The notes beneath the pieces are model-generated. The model made no database searches and was not told where the DNA came from. It was given only the letters and a program-made list of their open reading frames with translations. Below are positions 37,346 to 46,060 of a DNA stretch of 64,000 bases, piece by piece. The translations under genes and the position numbers were made by a program. The stretch is from contig NZ_QVEX01000019.1 in NCBI RefSeq assembly GCF_003434055.1, positions 29,551-93,550 of the forward strand, in the 5' to 3' direction. This stretch comes from Enterocloster aldenensis. Its GTDB lineage: Bacteria; Bacillota; Clostridia; Lachnospirales; Lachnospiraceae. The stretch's first letter is position 1. The number at the start of each line of letters is the position of its first letter.

Positions 37346-38414
37346 TAAACGAATCAACCTGCTGGTGGACCTTGTGAAGCTGGCCCTGATAATCCTCATA
37401 GCCTGTGTGCTGGTATCTGTCATTGTGTTTATTGTAAGCGATGACCCGTGGACAGCCATCAGCAGTTTTTTCCTGGGGCCATTTACCTCCCTGCGCAGGG
37501 TGGGCAACATCATAGAGGCGGCGTCGCCGTTAATGTTCACGGCGCTGGCAGTAATCATTATCTTTGGTTCCGGCCAGTTTTCCATGATTGCAGAAGGTTC
37601 CTTCTTTATCGGAATAACAGGCGCCATGGTGGTGGCCATTGCCTGTAAGCTTCCGGGCGGCGTCCACCCGGCGGCGGCCATCCTGTTCGGAGGATTCTGC
37701 GGGGCCGCGGTTGCACTGGTCCCGGCCCTGCTGAAAATGAAATGGAATGTAAGCGAGCTGGTTACGTCCATCATGTTCAATTACGTGGTGCAGTTTTTTG
37801 CCATTTACATGGTCAGCTATCATTTCCGCGAGGTCAGCAGCTCCAGCCTGGCTTCCCTGGAATTTGAAAAGACATCCAGGCTTCCCGTTGTCCTTAACGG
37901 AACCAGGATCCACGCAGGCATTGTGCTGGGAATCCTGCTTTGTATCCTGGTATGGTTTTTCCTGTACCGCACATCCCTGGGGACCAGGCTCAGGATTACC
38001 GGGGACAATCCGCTGTTTGCCAGGTATGCGGGCCTTAAGGTCACCGGGCTCATGGTTGCGGCCCAGGTCCTTGCAGGGGCCATCGCAGGCATGGGAGGCG
38101 GAGCGGAGCTTCTTGGCATGTATAACCGGTTTAAGTGGACCACAACCCCCGGATATGGGTGGACAGGCATCGTGGTTGCGCTGCTGGCCAGAAGCAATCC
38201 GCTGCTGGTTCCTCTGGCAGCTGCCTTTATCGGGTACCTGAATGTGGGTGCGGATATCATGGCGCGCAGCAGTGATGTGGGCCGCGAGGTGGTGGATATC
38301 ATCCAGGGCGTCATGATGTTCCTGATTGCAGCGGACGCACTGTTAAAAGGCTGGAGGCAGCATCTGATTGTCAAGGCCGCAAAAGCAGAGGAAAAGGAGG
38401 TGGCGCAGGCATGA
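37335..38414 (+). CDS. Nucleoside ABC transporter permease 1
   Basis: A 359-aa permease of the NupP/YufP (BPD_transp_2) type with about ten membrane helices. Family segments are SPLMFTALAVIIIFGSGQFSM, GDNPLFARYAGL and GGGAELLGMYNRF. The gene overlaps the ATPase gene upstream and the second permease downstream (4 nt), so the three are translationally coupled. Confidence 0.93.
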   Translation: MNSNKRINLLVDLVKLALIILIACVLVSVIVFIVSDDPWTAISSFFLGPFTSLRRVGNIIEAASPLMFTALAVIIIFGSGQFSMIAEGSFFIGITGAMVVAIACKLPGGVHPAAAILFGGFCGAAVALVPALLKMKWNVSELVTSIMFNYVVQFFAIYMVSYHFREVSSSSLASLEFEKTSRLPVVLNGTRIHAGIVLGILLCILVWFFLYRTSLGTRLRITGDNPLFARYAGLKVTGLMVAAQVLAGAIAGMGGGAELLGMYNRFKWTTTPGYGWTGIVVALLARSNPLLVPLAAAFIGYLNVGADIMARSSDVGREVVDIIQGVMMFLIAADALLKGWRQHLIVKAAKAEEKEVAQA

Positions 38415-39352
38415 ATTTACTGGGCTTAATCATCAGTACGGACTTTGTGTACATGTGGATACGTGTGGCAACCCCCATTATCTTTGCTTCCCTGGGCGCT
38501 GTAATCTGTACAAAAGCAGGGGTGGTGAATATGGGGCTGGAAGGAATCATGCTCATATCAGCCCTGGCAGGCGTCCTTGGCAGCGCCTTTGGCGGGAACC
38601 TTGTTTGGGGCGTGCTGGCAGGCCTGCTGGCAGCGGTTGCGGTAAGCGCGGTGTTTGCATATTTCCATCTTGTCCTGAAGGCCAACAACGTACTTTGCGG
38701 CACGGCTGTAAACACCATGGCTACCGGTCTTACGGTATTCGTGCTTCAGCTGGCCACCGGGGAAAAGGGCAACTCCTCTTCCTTAAAAAGCTTTGCATTC
38801 CCCAACGTGGACATTCCTGTCATCAGGGATATCCCTGTTATCGGGACAATCCTGTCAGGACATAATGCACTGACATACTTTGCGTTATTCATGGTGGCAG
38901 CCATCTGGTTCTTTCTCTATAAGACGCCTACGGGGCTGCGCATGAGGGCGGTGGGCGAGAACCCGGACGCAGCATCCAGCGTGGGGCAGAACGTGGTGAG
39001 GATACAGTTCCTGGCCATTGTGCTGTGCGGCCTTATGACAGGACTTGGGGGAATGTACCTTTCCATGGGTTATCTTAACATGTTTGTAAGGGATATGACG
39101 GCTGGGCGCGGGTTCATTTCCCTGGCAGCCTGTTCCATGGGACAGGCCACGCCCGCGGGGGCCCTGCTGTCATCCATGATATTCGCATTTTTTGACGGGC
39201 TTTCCAATATCCTTCAGGTACTTAAGATCCCGTCTGAGTTCATACAGATGCTGCCATATCTGGCAACCATTGCAGGCCTTACGGTTTACTCCATCCAGAA
39301 GTCAGCCGCGGCCAGCCGTAAAATGAAGAAAATAAAGGAGGTACAGGGCTGA
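38411..39352 (+). CDS. Nucleoside ABC transporter permease 2
   Basis: A 313-aa permease of the NupQ/YufQ type with about nine helices. It opens with the ATPIIFASLGAVICTKAGVVNMGLEG-type region (seen as TPIIFASLGAV then GVVNMGLEGIM) and contains RMRAVGENPDAASSVG and a GLGGMYLSMGY segment. AAAAGGAGG precedes the ATG. Its stop shares its A with the next start codon (TGATG). Confidence 0.93.
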   Translation: MNLLGLIISTDFVYMWIRVATPIIFASLGAVICTKAGVVNMGLEGIMLISALAGVLGSAFGGNLVWGVLAGLLAAVAVSAVFAYFHLVLKANNVLCGTAVNTMATGLTVFVLQLATGEKGNSSSLKSFAFPNVDIPVIRDIPVIGTILSGHNALTYFALFMVAAIWFFLYKTPTGLRMRAVGENPDAASSVGQNVVRIQFLAIVLCGLMTGLGGMYLSMGYLNMFVRDMTAGRGFISLAACSMGQATPAGALLSSMIFAFFDGLSNILQVLKIPSEFIQMLPYLATIAGLTVYSIQKSAAASRKMKKIKEVQG

Positions 39353-40146
39353 TGGCACTGGACAAAGAAAGTAAGACAGCAGGAAAGAAGCAGTATCACA
39401 TTCATCTGAAACCGGGCGATATAGGAAAATATGTGCTTTTGCCAGGTGACCCCGCGCGTTCCGACCGCGTGGCCAAGTATCTTGATAACGCTGAATTTGT
39501 TGCGGTTAACAGGGAACACCGCACCTTCACCGGATTTTATAAGGGGGTCAAGGTTTCCGTCACCTCCACCGGCATGGGCTGCCCTTCGGCTGCCATTGCG
39601 GCGGAGGAACTGATGAACATCGGGGCGGAATGCCTTATACGCATTGGAAGCAGCGCTGCCCTGCAGGATCATATTAAGATCGGCGACCTGATGATTTCCA
39701 CCGGTTCCATGAAAAATGAGGGGACCAGCCGTTTTTATGTGCCGGACTGTTTCCCGGCTGTGCCGGATTTTGACCTGACCAGGGCCATCATAGATACGGC
39801 CAGGGAAATGCAGCCTGATTTATATGGAAAGGTGTATTACGGGATTAATGCATCGGACGACGCCTTTTACGGGGAAACCCAGGAATGGATTGACAAGCTT
39901 TCCGGGCTGGGATGCCTGAACGTGGAGATGGAGAGCTCCGCGCTTTACACGGTCTGCCATAAAAGGAAGAAGAGGGCGGCCATGATCAGCGCTGTTTCCG
40001 GCAACCTGGTTACAGGGGAAGTGATTTACGAGACAGCTAATGAGGGGCTGGCAAGAGGCTGGGATGAGGAAATCAAGATCGTGCTTGAAGCAATATACCG
40101 GTTTGAAAAGGAAATGAACGGCACAGGGAATGAAGCCGCACAATAG
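39352..40146 (+). CDS. Nucleoside phosphorylase, second type
   Basis: A 264-aa PNP/UDP family 1 enzyme more diverged from the other two in the operon. It shows LLPGDPARSDRVAKYLD (phosphate site), STGMGCPSAAIAAEEL, RIGSSAAL and NVEMESSALYTV. The PGDPxR opening is closer to typical uridine phosphorylase or DeoD-like proteins than the PGSxER of the two paralogues, so a different nucleoside is probably its substrate. Translation is coupled to the upstream permease gene. Confidence 0.88.
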   Translation: MALDKESKTAGKKQYHIHLKPGDIGKYVLLPGDPARSDRVAKYLDNAEFVAVNREHRTFTGFYKGVKVSVTSTGMGCPSAAIAAEELMNIGAECLIRIGSSAALQDHIKIGDLMISTGSMKNEGTSRFYVPDCFPAVPDFDLTRAIIDTAREMQPDLYGKVYYGINASDDAFYGETQEWIDKLSGLGCLNVEMESSALYTVCHKRKKRAAMISAVSGNLVTGEVIYETANEGLARGWDEEIKIVLEAIYRFEKEMNGTGNEAAQ

Positions 40147-40164
40147 AAAAGGAAGGTATGAAAC

Positions 40165-40941
40165 ATGGGAGAACAGAAAACCATGCACACGGATGTAACA
40201 TCTGACCAGATTGGGAAATACGTATTCCTGCCCGGAAGCGTGGAGCGGGCGGCCCTGATTGCAGAGCACTTTGACAACCCGGTAAAGGTTGCGCATAAGA
40301 GGGAATTCCTAACCTACACAGGAACCCTTGAGGGTGTGCCGGTGACCGTGACCAGCACTGGAATCGGCGGCCCATCTGCCTGCATTGCCATTGAGGAGCT
40401 GCACTCCTGCGGCGCGCACACCATGATGCGCATTGGTTCCGCCGCATCTACTTCCCCCAAGGTCAGGATGGGGGATGTGGTAATACCAAACGGCGCGGTA
40501 CGCATGGAGGGGACGGGCAATCACTATCTGCCCTTTGAGTTTCCGGCCGTGCCTGATTTTGAGATGTTAAAGGCGCTGGAGGCAGCTGCCGTCAAGCTGG
40601 GACACCCCTATAACGTGGGGGTTACCATCACAAAGGATTCCTACTACACAGAGGCTGAACCTGAGACAAAGCCGGTTTATGAGGAGCTTAAGTACAAATG
40701 GGAGTCTTACATAAAAGGAGGCGCCACCAATACCAGCATGGAGTGCGCGGTGCTTTTCCTTGTGGGCGCGTCCCTGGGTATCAGGACAGCCAGTGTGATG
40801 ATAAGTGCCACTGACTTTGGCCAGTATTCCAATGATGCAAAGGATTATCCGTCCGGTTGGGAACAGAGGGCCATTGAGGTGGGGATTGAAGGGATGAGGA
40901 GGATGATACGTAAGGATAAGGCGGATGGTATGTCCATGTAA
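40165..40941 (+). CDS. udp: Uridine phosphorylase-type nucleoside phosphorylase
   Basis: A 258-aa PNP/UDP family 1 enzyme, strongly similar to the product of 32897-33661: shared YVFLPGS, STGIGGPSA, GDVVIPNGAV, NVGVTITK, AEPETKPV and NTSMECA. It is preceded by AAGGAAGG and is the last gene of the nucleoside operon, ending about 40 bp before a strong terminator. The two paralogues suggest division of labour between nucleosides. Confidence 0.9.
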   Translation: MGEQKTMHTDVTSDQIGKYVFLPGSVERAALIAEHFDNPVKVAHKREFLTYTGTLEGVPVTVTSTGIGGPSACIAIEELHSCGAHTMMRIGSAASTSPKVRMGDVVIPNGAVRMEGTGNHYLPFEFPAVPDFEMLKALEAAAVKLGHPYNVGVTITKDSYYTEAEPETKPVYEELKYKWESYIKGGATNTSMECAVLFLVGASLGIRTASVMISATDFGQYSNDAKDYPSGWEQRAIEVGIEGMRRMIRKDKADGMSM

Positions 40942-40980
40942 CGGAAAACTGTATTATGGGAGGGAATCCATGGTTACTGC

Positions 40981-41022
40981 AAGGTCCCCGGAAGGCGTCA
41001 GGCTTTCCGGGGACCTTTTTCT
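40981..41022 (+). terminator. Terminator of the nucleoside operon
   Basis: A 13-bp perfect stem AAGGTCCCCGGAA / TTCCGGGGACCTT with an 11-nt loop, then TTTC. Confidence 0.93.
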
Positions 41023-41070
41023 GGAATTTTGGCGGGTTGTATAGGATTCTGTAAATTTCCTAAATATTAG

Positions 41071-41121
41071 AAAATTACCGTATTTCAGCAAAATTACCGA
41101 AACATAAATGAAAAATTACCG
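41071..41121 (+). promoter_or_regulatory. Three iterated AAAATTACCG boxes
   Basis: AAAATTACCG occurs at 41071-41080, 41090-41099 and 41112-41121 (start-to-start 19 and 22 bp), 80-130 bp before the first PTS gene. Evenly spaced direct repeats on roughly two helical turns look like an activator-binding array, probably for the PRD regulator encoded at 43618. Confidence 0.7.
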
Positions 41122-41202
41122 TTTTGATATGCCGCAATAAGTTTCCCGTACCCCTAAGAAAAGTGATACATTCTAGGTAAAATAAATGAGAGGAGGCTGC
41201 AT

Positions 41203-41511
41203 ATGAAGATTTTAGCAATCACTGCCTGTACGGCTGGCATCGCCCACACCTACATAGCAAAGGAAAAGCTGGAAAACGCAGCAAAAGAATTAGGTGACTC
41301 AATTAAAGTTGAAACCCAGGGTTCCATTGGCGTTGAAAACGAACTGACACCGGAGGAAGTAAAGGATGCGGACGTGATCCTGATTTCTGCTGATATCCGC
41401 GTGAACAAGGAACGCTTCAAGGGGAAACCGGTGGTGGAGATTCCTATCAGTACGGTTATGAAATCTCCGAAGGGTGTAATTAACAAGATTCACGAGAAGC
41501 TTGGCAAGTGA
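41203..41511 (+). CDS. PTS fructose-type EIIB component
   Basis: A 102-aa EIIB domain of the fructose family. It opens with ITACTAGIAHTYIAKE, in which Cys9 is the expected phosphocysteine. It relays phosphate from EIIA (45597-46046) to the sugar crossing EIIC (41554-42657). AGAGGAGG lies before the ATG. It is the first gene of a ten-gene run on one strand. Confidence 0.95.
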   Translation: MKILAITACTAGIAHTYIAKEKLENAAKELGDSIKVETQGSIGVENELTPEEVKDADVILISADIRVNKERFKGKPVVEIPISTVMKSPKGVINKIHEKLGK

Positions 41512-41553
41512 GTATGGCAGATTGGCAAATACTGAAAGATGGGGGACTTTTAA

Positions 41554-42657
41554 ATGGCAAAGAAGCAGAAATTCATGAAACACATTATGACCGGTATCTC
41601 CTATATGATTCCTATTGTTGTGGCAGGCGGTATCCTTGGGGCGCTGGCAAAGGCATTTGGCGGATGGGATATCGGAAGCGCTGTTGCGGCGGGTGCAACA
41701 CCGTTTTCAAACCTGAATCCATTTACCTGGGTAGGGTTCTGGTGGGGTGTTAACAAATTAAGTTCCTATGCAATGGATTTTGCGGTTGCAGTGATGACAG
41801 CAGGCGCCGCTTATTCCATGGCAGGACGGCCCGGCATTGTGCCTGGTCTGATTATTGGCTACTGTTCGGCCCAGTCCAAAGCCGGCTTCTTAGGCGGCCT
41901 TCTGATGGCATTCATCATCGGTAAATTTGTGAACTGGATGAAGACATGGAAGCTTCCCAAATGGTGTGAAGGGCTTATGCCTGTTATGTTCATACCGGTC
42001 ATATCCACACTTGTCTGCGGCATGATCTTCCTGTGTGTTTTCTCAATCCCTCTGGCATGGATCATGGATGTGTTCCAGCAGTGGATCATCTCCTTGAACG
42101 GCGGCGCGAAATCCGTGATTGGAGCGGTAATCGGTGCCTGCATGGGCTTTGATATGGGCGGGCCTGTTAACAAGACCGCATCCATGGCAGCCAATGCCCT
42201 GGGTGCCGACGGAATCAACGGCCCCATGTGTGCTAAGATCATCGGCGGCATGACTCCTCCCATCGGACTGTTCATCGCGACCATGATTAGAAAGAACAAG
42301 TTTACCAGGACCGAACTGGAGACAGCAAAGACAGCGCTTCCCATGGGACTCTGCTTTATCACGGAGGGCGTCCTGCCTTTTGCCGCAGCAGATCCCGCAA
42401 GGTTCATTCCGTCCAGTATGGCAGGTTCTGCTGTTGCGGGCGCCATTGCAGTAGGCATGGGCTGTGAGTCCGTGGCAGGCCATGGAGGCATATTCGTGGT
42501 TCCCATGATGAAGAATCCGGTGTGGTTCATGATTGCGCTTGTCATCGGCTCTGCAGTGACCGGCATCATCTACGCGCTGATTAAAAAGCCGTCCATGGAT
42601 GAGGCTGCCGCAGAGGAAGAGGACATTGACATTGATCTGGATATCAGGATTGAATAG
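41554..42657 (+). CDS. PTS fructose-type EIIC permease
   Basis: A 367-aa EIIC membrane component with about nine to ten helices. Fructose-family elements are MTGISYMIPIVVAGGILGAL, GRPGIVPGLIIGY, GFDMGGPVNKTASMAANAL and TEGVLPFAAADP. It carries out uptake and phosphorylation of the substrate with EIIA and EIIB. The sugar is unknown; the downstream enzymes argue for something other than plain fructose. Confidence 0.94.
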   Translation: MAKKQKFMKHIMTGISYMIPIVVAGGILGALAKAFGGWDIGSAVAAGATPFSNLNPFTWVGFWWGVNKLSSYAMDFAVAVMTAGAAYSMAGRPGIVPGLIIGYCSAQSKAGFLGGLLMAFIIGKFVNWMKTWKLPKWCEGLMPVMFIPVISTLVCGMIFLCVFSIPLAWIMDVFQQWIISLNGGAKSVIGAVIGACMGFDMGGPVNKTASMAANALGADGINGPMCAKIIGGMTPPIGLFIATMIRKNKFTRTELETAKTALPMGLCFITEGVLPFAAADPARFIPSSMAGSAVAGAIAVGMGCESVAGHGGIFVVPMMKNPVWFMIALVIGSAVTGIIYALIKKPSMDEAAAEEEDIDIDLDIRIE

Positions 42658-42707
42658 CTTAAATAATGGCGGTGTAAGGACAATGGACTAGAAAGGACAA
42701 AATCATT

Positions 42708-43592
42708 ATGTTAGTTTCAATGAAAGCAATTCTTGAAGATGCAAATACAAATTACTACGGCGTCATGGCCATGAACAGCATTAACATTGAGATGGCGCGC
42801 GCCGGCATCATGGCTGCTGAGGAGGAACACTCTCCTATCATCATCCAGTTTGGCCCCGGCCAGATGAAGAATCATGCCCACATGGAGGAAATGCTTCCGG
42901 TGGTGGAGGAACTGGCAAAAAGGGTGCATGTACCCGTTGCCTTAAACCTGGATCACGGCAGTGATTTCTATGTGATTGCAGACTGTATCAACGCTGGTTT
43001 TACCAATGTCATGTTTGACGGCTCATCCCTTCCCTATGAGGAAAATGTAAAGAGGACCGCCATTGTCAGCGCCCTGGCCCACGGCATGGGCTGCTCCGTT
43101 GAGGGGGAGCTGGGCCATGTGGGACAGGCGGCTGACGCAGATGACGACAACCTGGATTTATACACAGACCCTGACCAGGCCATGGATTTTGTGACCAGGA
43201 CAGGGGTGGATGCCCTGGCAGTTGCCATCGGTACGGCCCATGGCGCATATCCCAAGGGCAAGATCCCAAAACTTGACTTTGAACGTCTCCGCCTGTTAAA
43301 GGAAACCTTAAAGATGCCGTTGGTGCTGCACGGCGGTTCCGGCTCCGGGGAGGAAAACCTTAAAAAGGCTGTGGCAGGGGGAATCAACAAGATTAATGTG
43401 TGCACCGATGCATGGCAGGCTGCCAAGGATGCCACTTTACATGCCCTCAGGGATAACCCTGGGATGGACTATATGCACCTGTGCATGGCGGCTGAGGCAG
43501 GAATCAAACAGTTTGTCAAAGATTACATGAAAGTCATCGGTTCCAGCGGCCGTTATATTTATGGCCAGGCTGTGGGCAGGAGCAGCGAGTAA
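42708..43592 (+). CDS. Class II ketose-bisphosphate aldolase
   Basis: A 294-aa zinc-dependent aldolase of the FbaA/GatY/IolJ family. Likely zinc ligands are His in LDHGSD, Glu in SVEGELGHVG, His in GTAHGAYP and His in VLHGGSGSG. It cleaves a phosphorylated keto sugar to DHAP plus an aldehyde. The IolC-like kinase in the same operon suggests 2-deoxy-5-keto-gluconate 6-phosphate as one candidate substrate (IolJ reaction, giving malonate semialdehyde); tagatose or fructose bisphosphate are alternatives. Confidence 0.9.
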   Translation: MLVSMKAILEDANTNYYGVMAMNSINIEMARAGIMAAEEEHSPIIIQFGPGQMKNHAHMEEMLPVVEELAKRVHVPVALNLDHGSDFYVIADCINAGFTNVMFDGSSLPYEENVKRTAIVSALAHGMGCSVEGELGHVGQAADADDDNLDLYTDPDQAMDFVTRTGVDALAVAIGTAHGAYPKGKIPKLDFERLRLLKETLKMPLVLHGGSGSGEENLKKAVAGGINKINVCTDAWQAAKDATLHALRDNPGMDYMHLCMAAEAGIKQFVKDYMKVIGSSGRYIYGQAVGRSSE

Positions 43593-43617
43593 TCACAAAA
43601 GAACAGGGAGTGCTGGA

Positions 43618-45579
43618 TTGAAAGAGGATAAGAAGGCAAAAGACAACAGCCGGATAATGAGGCGCCTTCTGGATGGAGGAAGCTATACCACGTTGCAGAT
43701 TGCAGAACAGGTAGGGCTGTCTGAAAAGACTGTGCGGACCAAGATGGACCTTATCAACGACTGGCTGGAGGAAGAGAACCTGGGACGGATTGAGCGCAGG
43801 CAGGGAAAAGGAATATGGCTGGCGGCGGATGAGAACCAGAAAAAGCGTCTGAACCAGCTGCTTCTCTCGGACCAGGACCTAAAGCCCGCCGCCTGCCAGG
43901 ACAGCCGCAATAAACAGCTGATTGGAAAACTTCTGAAATTAAAGCCTGGTGAGATTACCACCCTGCAGCAGCTGGCCGACAGCCTGTATTTAAGCCCGCC
44001 TACGGTAGGTGGGCTTTTAAGGGATGTGGCCGGCTGGTTTTCAGAGAGGAGCCTTAGGATTGTTTCCATGCGGAGCAAGGGCGTGTGCCTGGAGGGGGAG
44101 GAATACAGCTTCCGGATTGCAATCAGGGACTATATGATGGATATGATGCCTGAAGTGCTGGAAGCCCTTTTGGGGACATTTGCCCCAGGGGTGGAGGTGA
44201 CCCGGATCCGGAACATCATCGTGGATGCGGAAAATGCCTGGCGCATCGAACTGGCGGACGATTCTTTTAAGATGGTATGGATCATGGCCTGCCTGTCGCT
44301 GGCACGCCGGAGTAAAGCAGGAAAGTTCATACAGGCCAAGGAGGAGGACATCCAGAATTATAATGAATATTCCTTTTCGGAGTCCATTTACCAGAGGATT
44401 GAGAAGGAATATAAACCCCACACCTCAGAGGATGATGTGATGTTCCTGGCCCTGATGCTCCTGACCGCCAAAAAGCTGAAGAACTTCTCCGACTTGAAGG
44501 GAGGGGATTATGCCAGGGCATATGACAGGAATTTGGGGAAATTTGTAAAATTGATTATTGACACCATTGATTCGGTGCTGGATATTGACCTTTCCGGGGA
44601 TGAGCTGCTTTATGAGAGCCTGATGCTCCACATGCGTTCCGCTATTTTCCGGATGAAGTATTCCACTGCCACCGGCGATCATATCAGCAAGTATGTTAAG
44701 AATGAATATAAGCAGACCTTTCTGGCCACCTGGTCCACCAGCAATCTTTTTGAAGAGTATTATGATGTGCAGGTGACGGAGGATGAACTGGCCGGGATTG
44801 CCCTTTACATACAGGCAGCCATTATCCGGAAAAAGAAAGGGCGGCCCATCAGGGCGCTGCTCATCAGTGAGCGGGGCATGGCTGCCAGCCAGCTGACCAG
44901 CGAGATGCTCAAGTACAGCATTCCTGAAATCACAGATATAGAGGCTGCCAGCTGCCATGACTTCCGGCTTTCCAATTACCGGGATGTGGATGTAATCATC
45001 AATACGTCAGGAAATGAAATCCGGGATGAGCGCGTGGTGGTACTGGAGGGGCATTTAAGGGACCAGGGAATCGAGGCGGTCCGCCAGAAGGTCAATCAGA
45101 TTTTCTATTTCCGGAAAAAACAGGAATTTCATTTTAACAGTCTGTGCCATCAGCTGTTTGAGGCGGACCTTTTTTTGATTAGGCCCAAGGTTGGGGACAA
45201 GGACCAGCTCATTGGCATGATGGTGGATAAATTAGTTAAAAAAGGGGATGTGACGGCTCACTATCTGGAGAGCGTATTTGACAGGGAACGGGCTACCACC
45301 ACCAGTATTGGACACGGTGTTGCAATCCCCCATGGCAATATGACGGAAATCAATGAATCCAGGATAGTGGTGGCGATTTTGGACAGGCCCATCAGCTGGC
45401 ATGGCGACATGGTGGATATGGTGTTTTTGCTGGCTGTGAAAATGACATCGAAATTTGAAATAAAGAGGACAAAGCAGTTTTATAAGGATTTCCTTCAGCT
45501 GACAGATAATGATGAGAATCTGGAAGCCGTGAAGAAAATGGATTCTGCCTTGGACATTTATCAATATTTTATAAAATAG
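43618..45579 (+). CDS. PRD-domain PTS-controlled transcriptional regulator
   Basis: A 653-aa MtlR/LicR-type activator. Two N-terminal helix-turn-helix units (about residues 12-45 and 115-150) are followed by two PTS regulation domains (about 185-390), an EIIB-like domain (about 405-495) and a C-terminal EIIA domain with His572 in GHGVAIPHGN. The EIIB-like loop reads SERGMAAS without the usual phosphocysteine. Start taken as TTG at 43618, where GGGAG lies 7 nt upstream; a longer frame reads back into the aldolase. Its activity should respond to phosphorylation by this PTS. Confidence 0.88.
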   Translation: MKEDKKAKDNSRIMRRLLDGGSYTTLQIAEQVGLSEKTVRTKMDLINDWLEEENLGRIERRQGKGIWLAADENQKKRLNQLLLSDQDLKPAACQDSRNKQLIGKLLKLKPGEITTLQQLADSLYLSPPTVGGLLRDVAGWFSERSLRIVSMRSKGVCLEGEEYSFRIAIRDYMMDMMPEVLEALLGTFAPGVEVTRIRNIIVDAENAWRIELADDSFKMVWIMACLSLARRSKAGKFIQAKEEDIQNYNEYSFSESIYQRIEKEYKPHTSEDDVMFLALMLLTAKKLKNFSDLKGGDYARAYDRNLGKFVKLIIDTIDSVLDIDLSGDELLYESLMLHMRSAIFRMKYSTATGDHISKYVKNEYKQTFLATWSTSNLFEEYYDVQVTEDELAGIALYIQAAIIRKKKGRPIRALLISERGMAASQLTSEMLKYSIPEITDIEAASCHDFRLSNYRDVDVIINTSGNEIRDERVVVLEGHLRDQGIEAVRQKVNQIFYFRKKQEFHFNSLCHQLFEADLFLIRPKVGDKDQLIGMMVDKLVKKGDVTAHYLESVFDRERATTTSIGHGVAIPHGNMTEINESRIVVAILDRPISWHGDMVDMVFLLAVKMTSKFEIKRTKQFYKDFLQLTDNDENLEAVKKMDSALDIYQYFIK

Positions 45580-45596
45580 AGGGGAGATTTCAGAAT

Positions 45597-46046
45597 ATGG
45601 CTGTAAAAGAGATTCTGGATGATCGGGTCATTGACCTGAATATGAATGCAAAGAATAAGGATGAAGTAATCAGGCATCTGGCCGGACTCCTGAAAAATGC
45701 CGGATACATTGAGAATCTGGAGGGGTATGTGAGGGATGTGTATGTGAGGGAAAGCGAGGGAATCACGGGAATCGGCGGACATGTGGCCATTCCTCACGGA
45801 AAGTCGGACCATGTGGACCGCGTGGGGATTGCTGTGGGCCGCACCAGGGATATGATTGACTGGGAATCTTACGATGGGGAGCCATCCCGCCTGTTTTTCC
45901 TCTTTGCTGTCCCGGCCGACAGTGACGGCGCCAAGGACCACCTGCGCCTCATTGCAGAACTGGCCGGGAAACTGGGAAATGACAATACCATGAGAAGGCT
46001 GCAGACCGCTGCTTCCTATGATGACCTGCTGGAGGCATTTTCATAA
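45597..46046 (+). CDS. PTS fructose/mannitol-type EIIA component
   Basis: A 149-aa EIIA domain with the active His67 in HVAIPHGK. It accepts phosphate from HPr and passes it to EIIB (41203-41511). GGGGAG lies before the ATG. The separated order EIIB-EIIC-aldolase-regulator-EIIA is unusual but all genes are close and collinear. Confidence 0.94.
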   Translation: MAVKEILDDRVIDLNMNAKNKDEVIRHLAGLLKNAGYIENLEGYVRDVYVRESEGITGIGGHVAIPHGKSDHVDRVGIAVGRTRDMIDWESYDGEPSRLFFLFAVPADSDGAKDHLRLIAELAGKLGNDNTMRRLQTAASYDDLLEAFS

Positions 46047-46060
46047 AGGAGACAAAGAAG

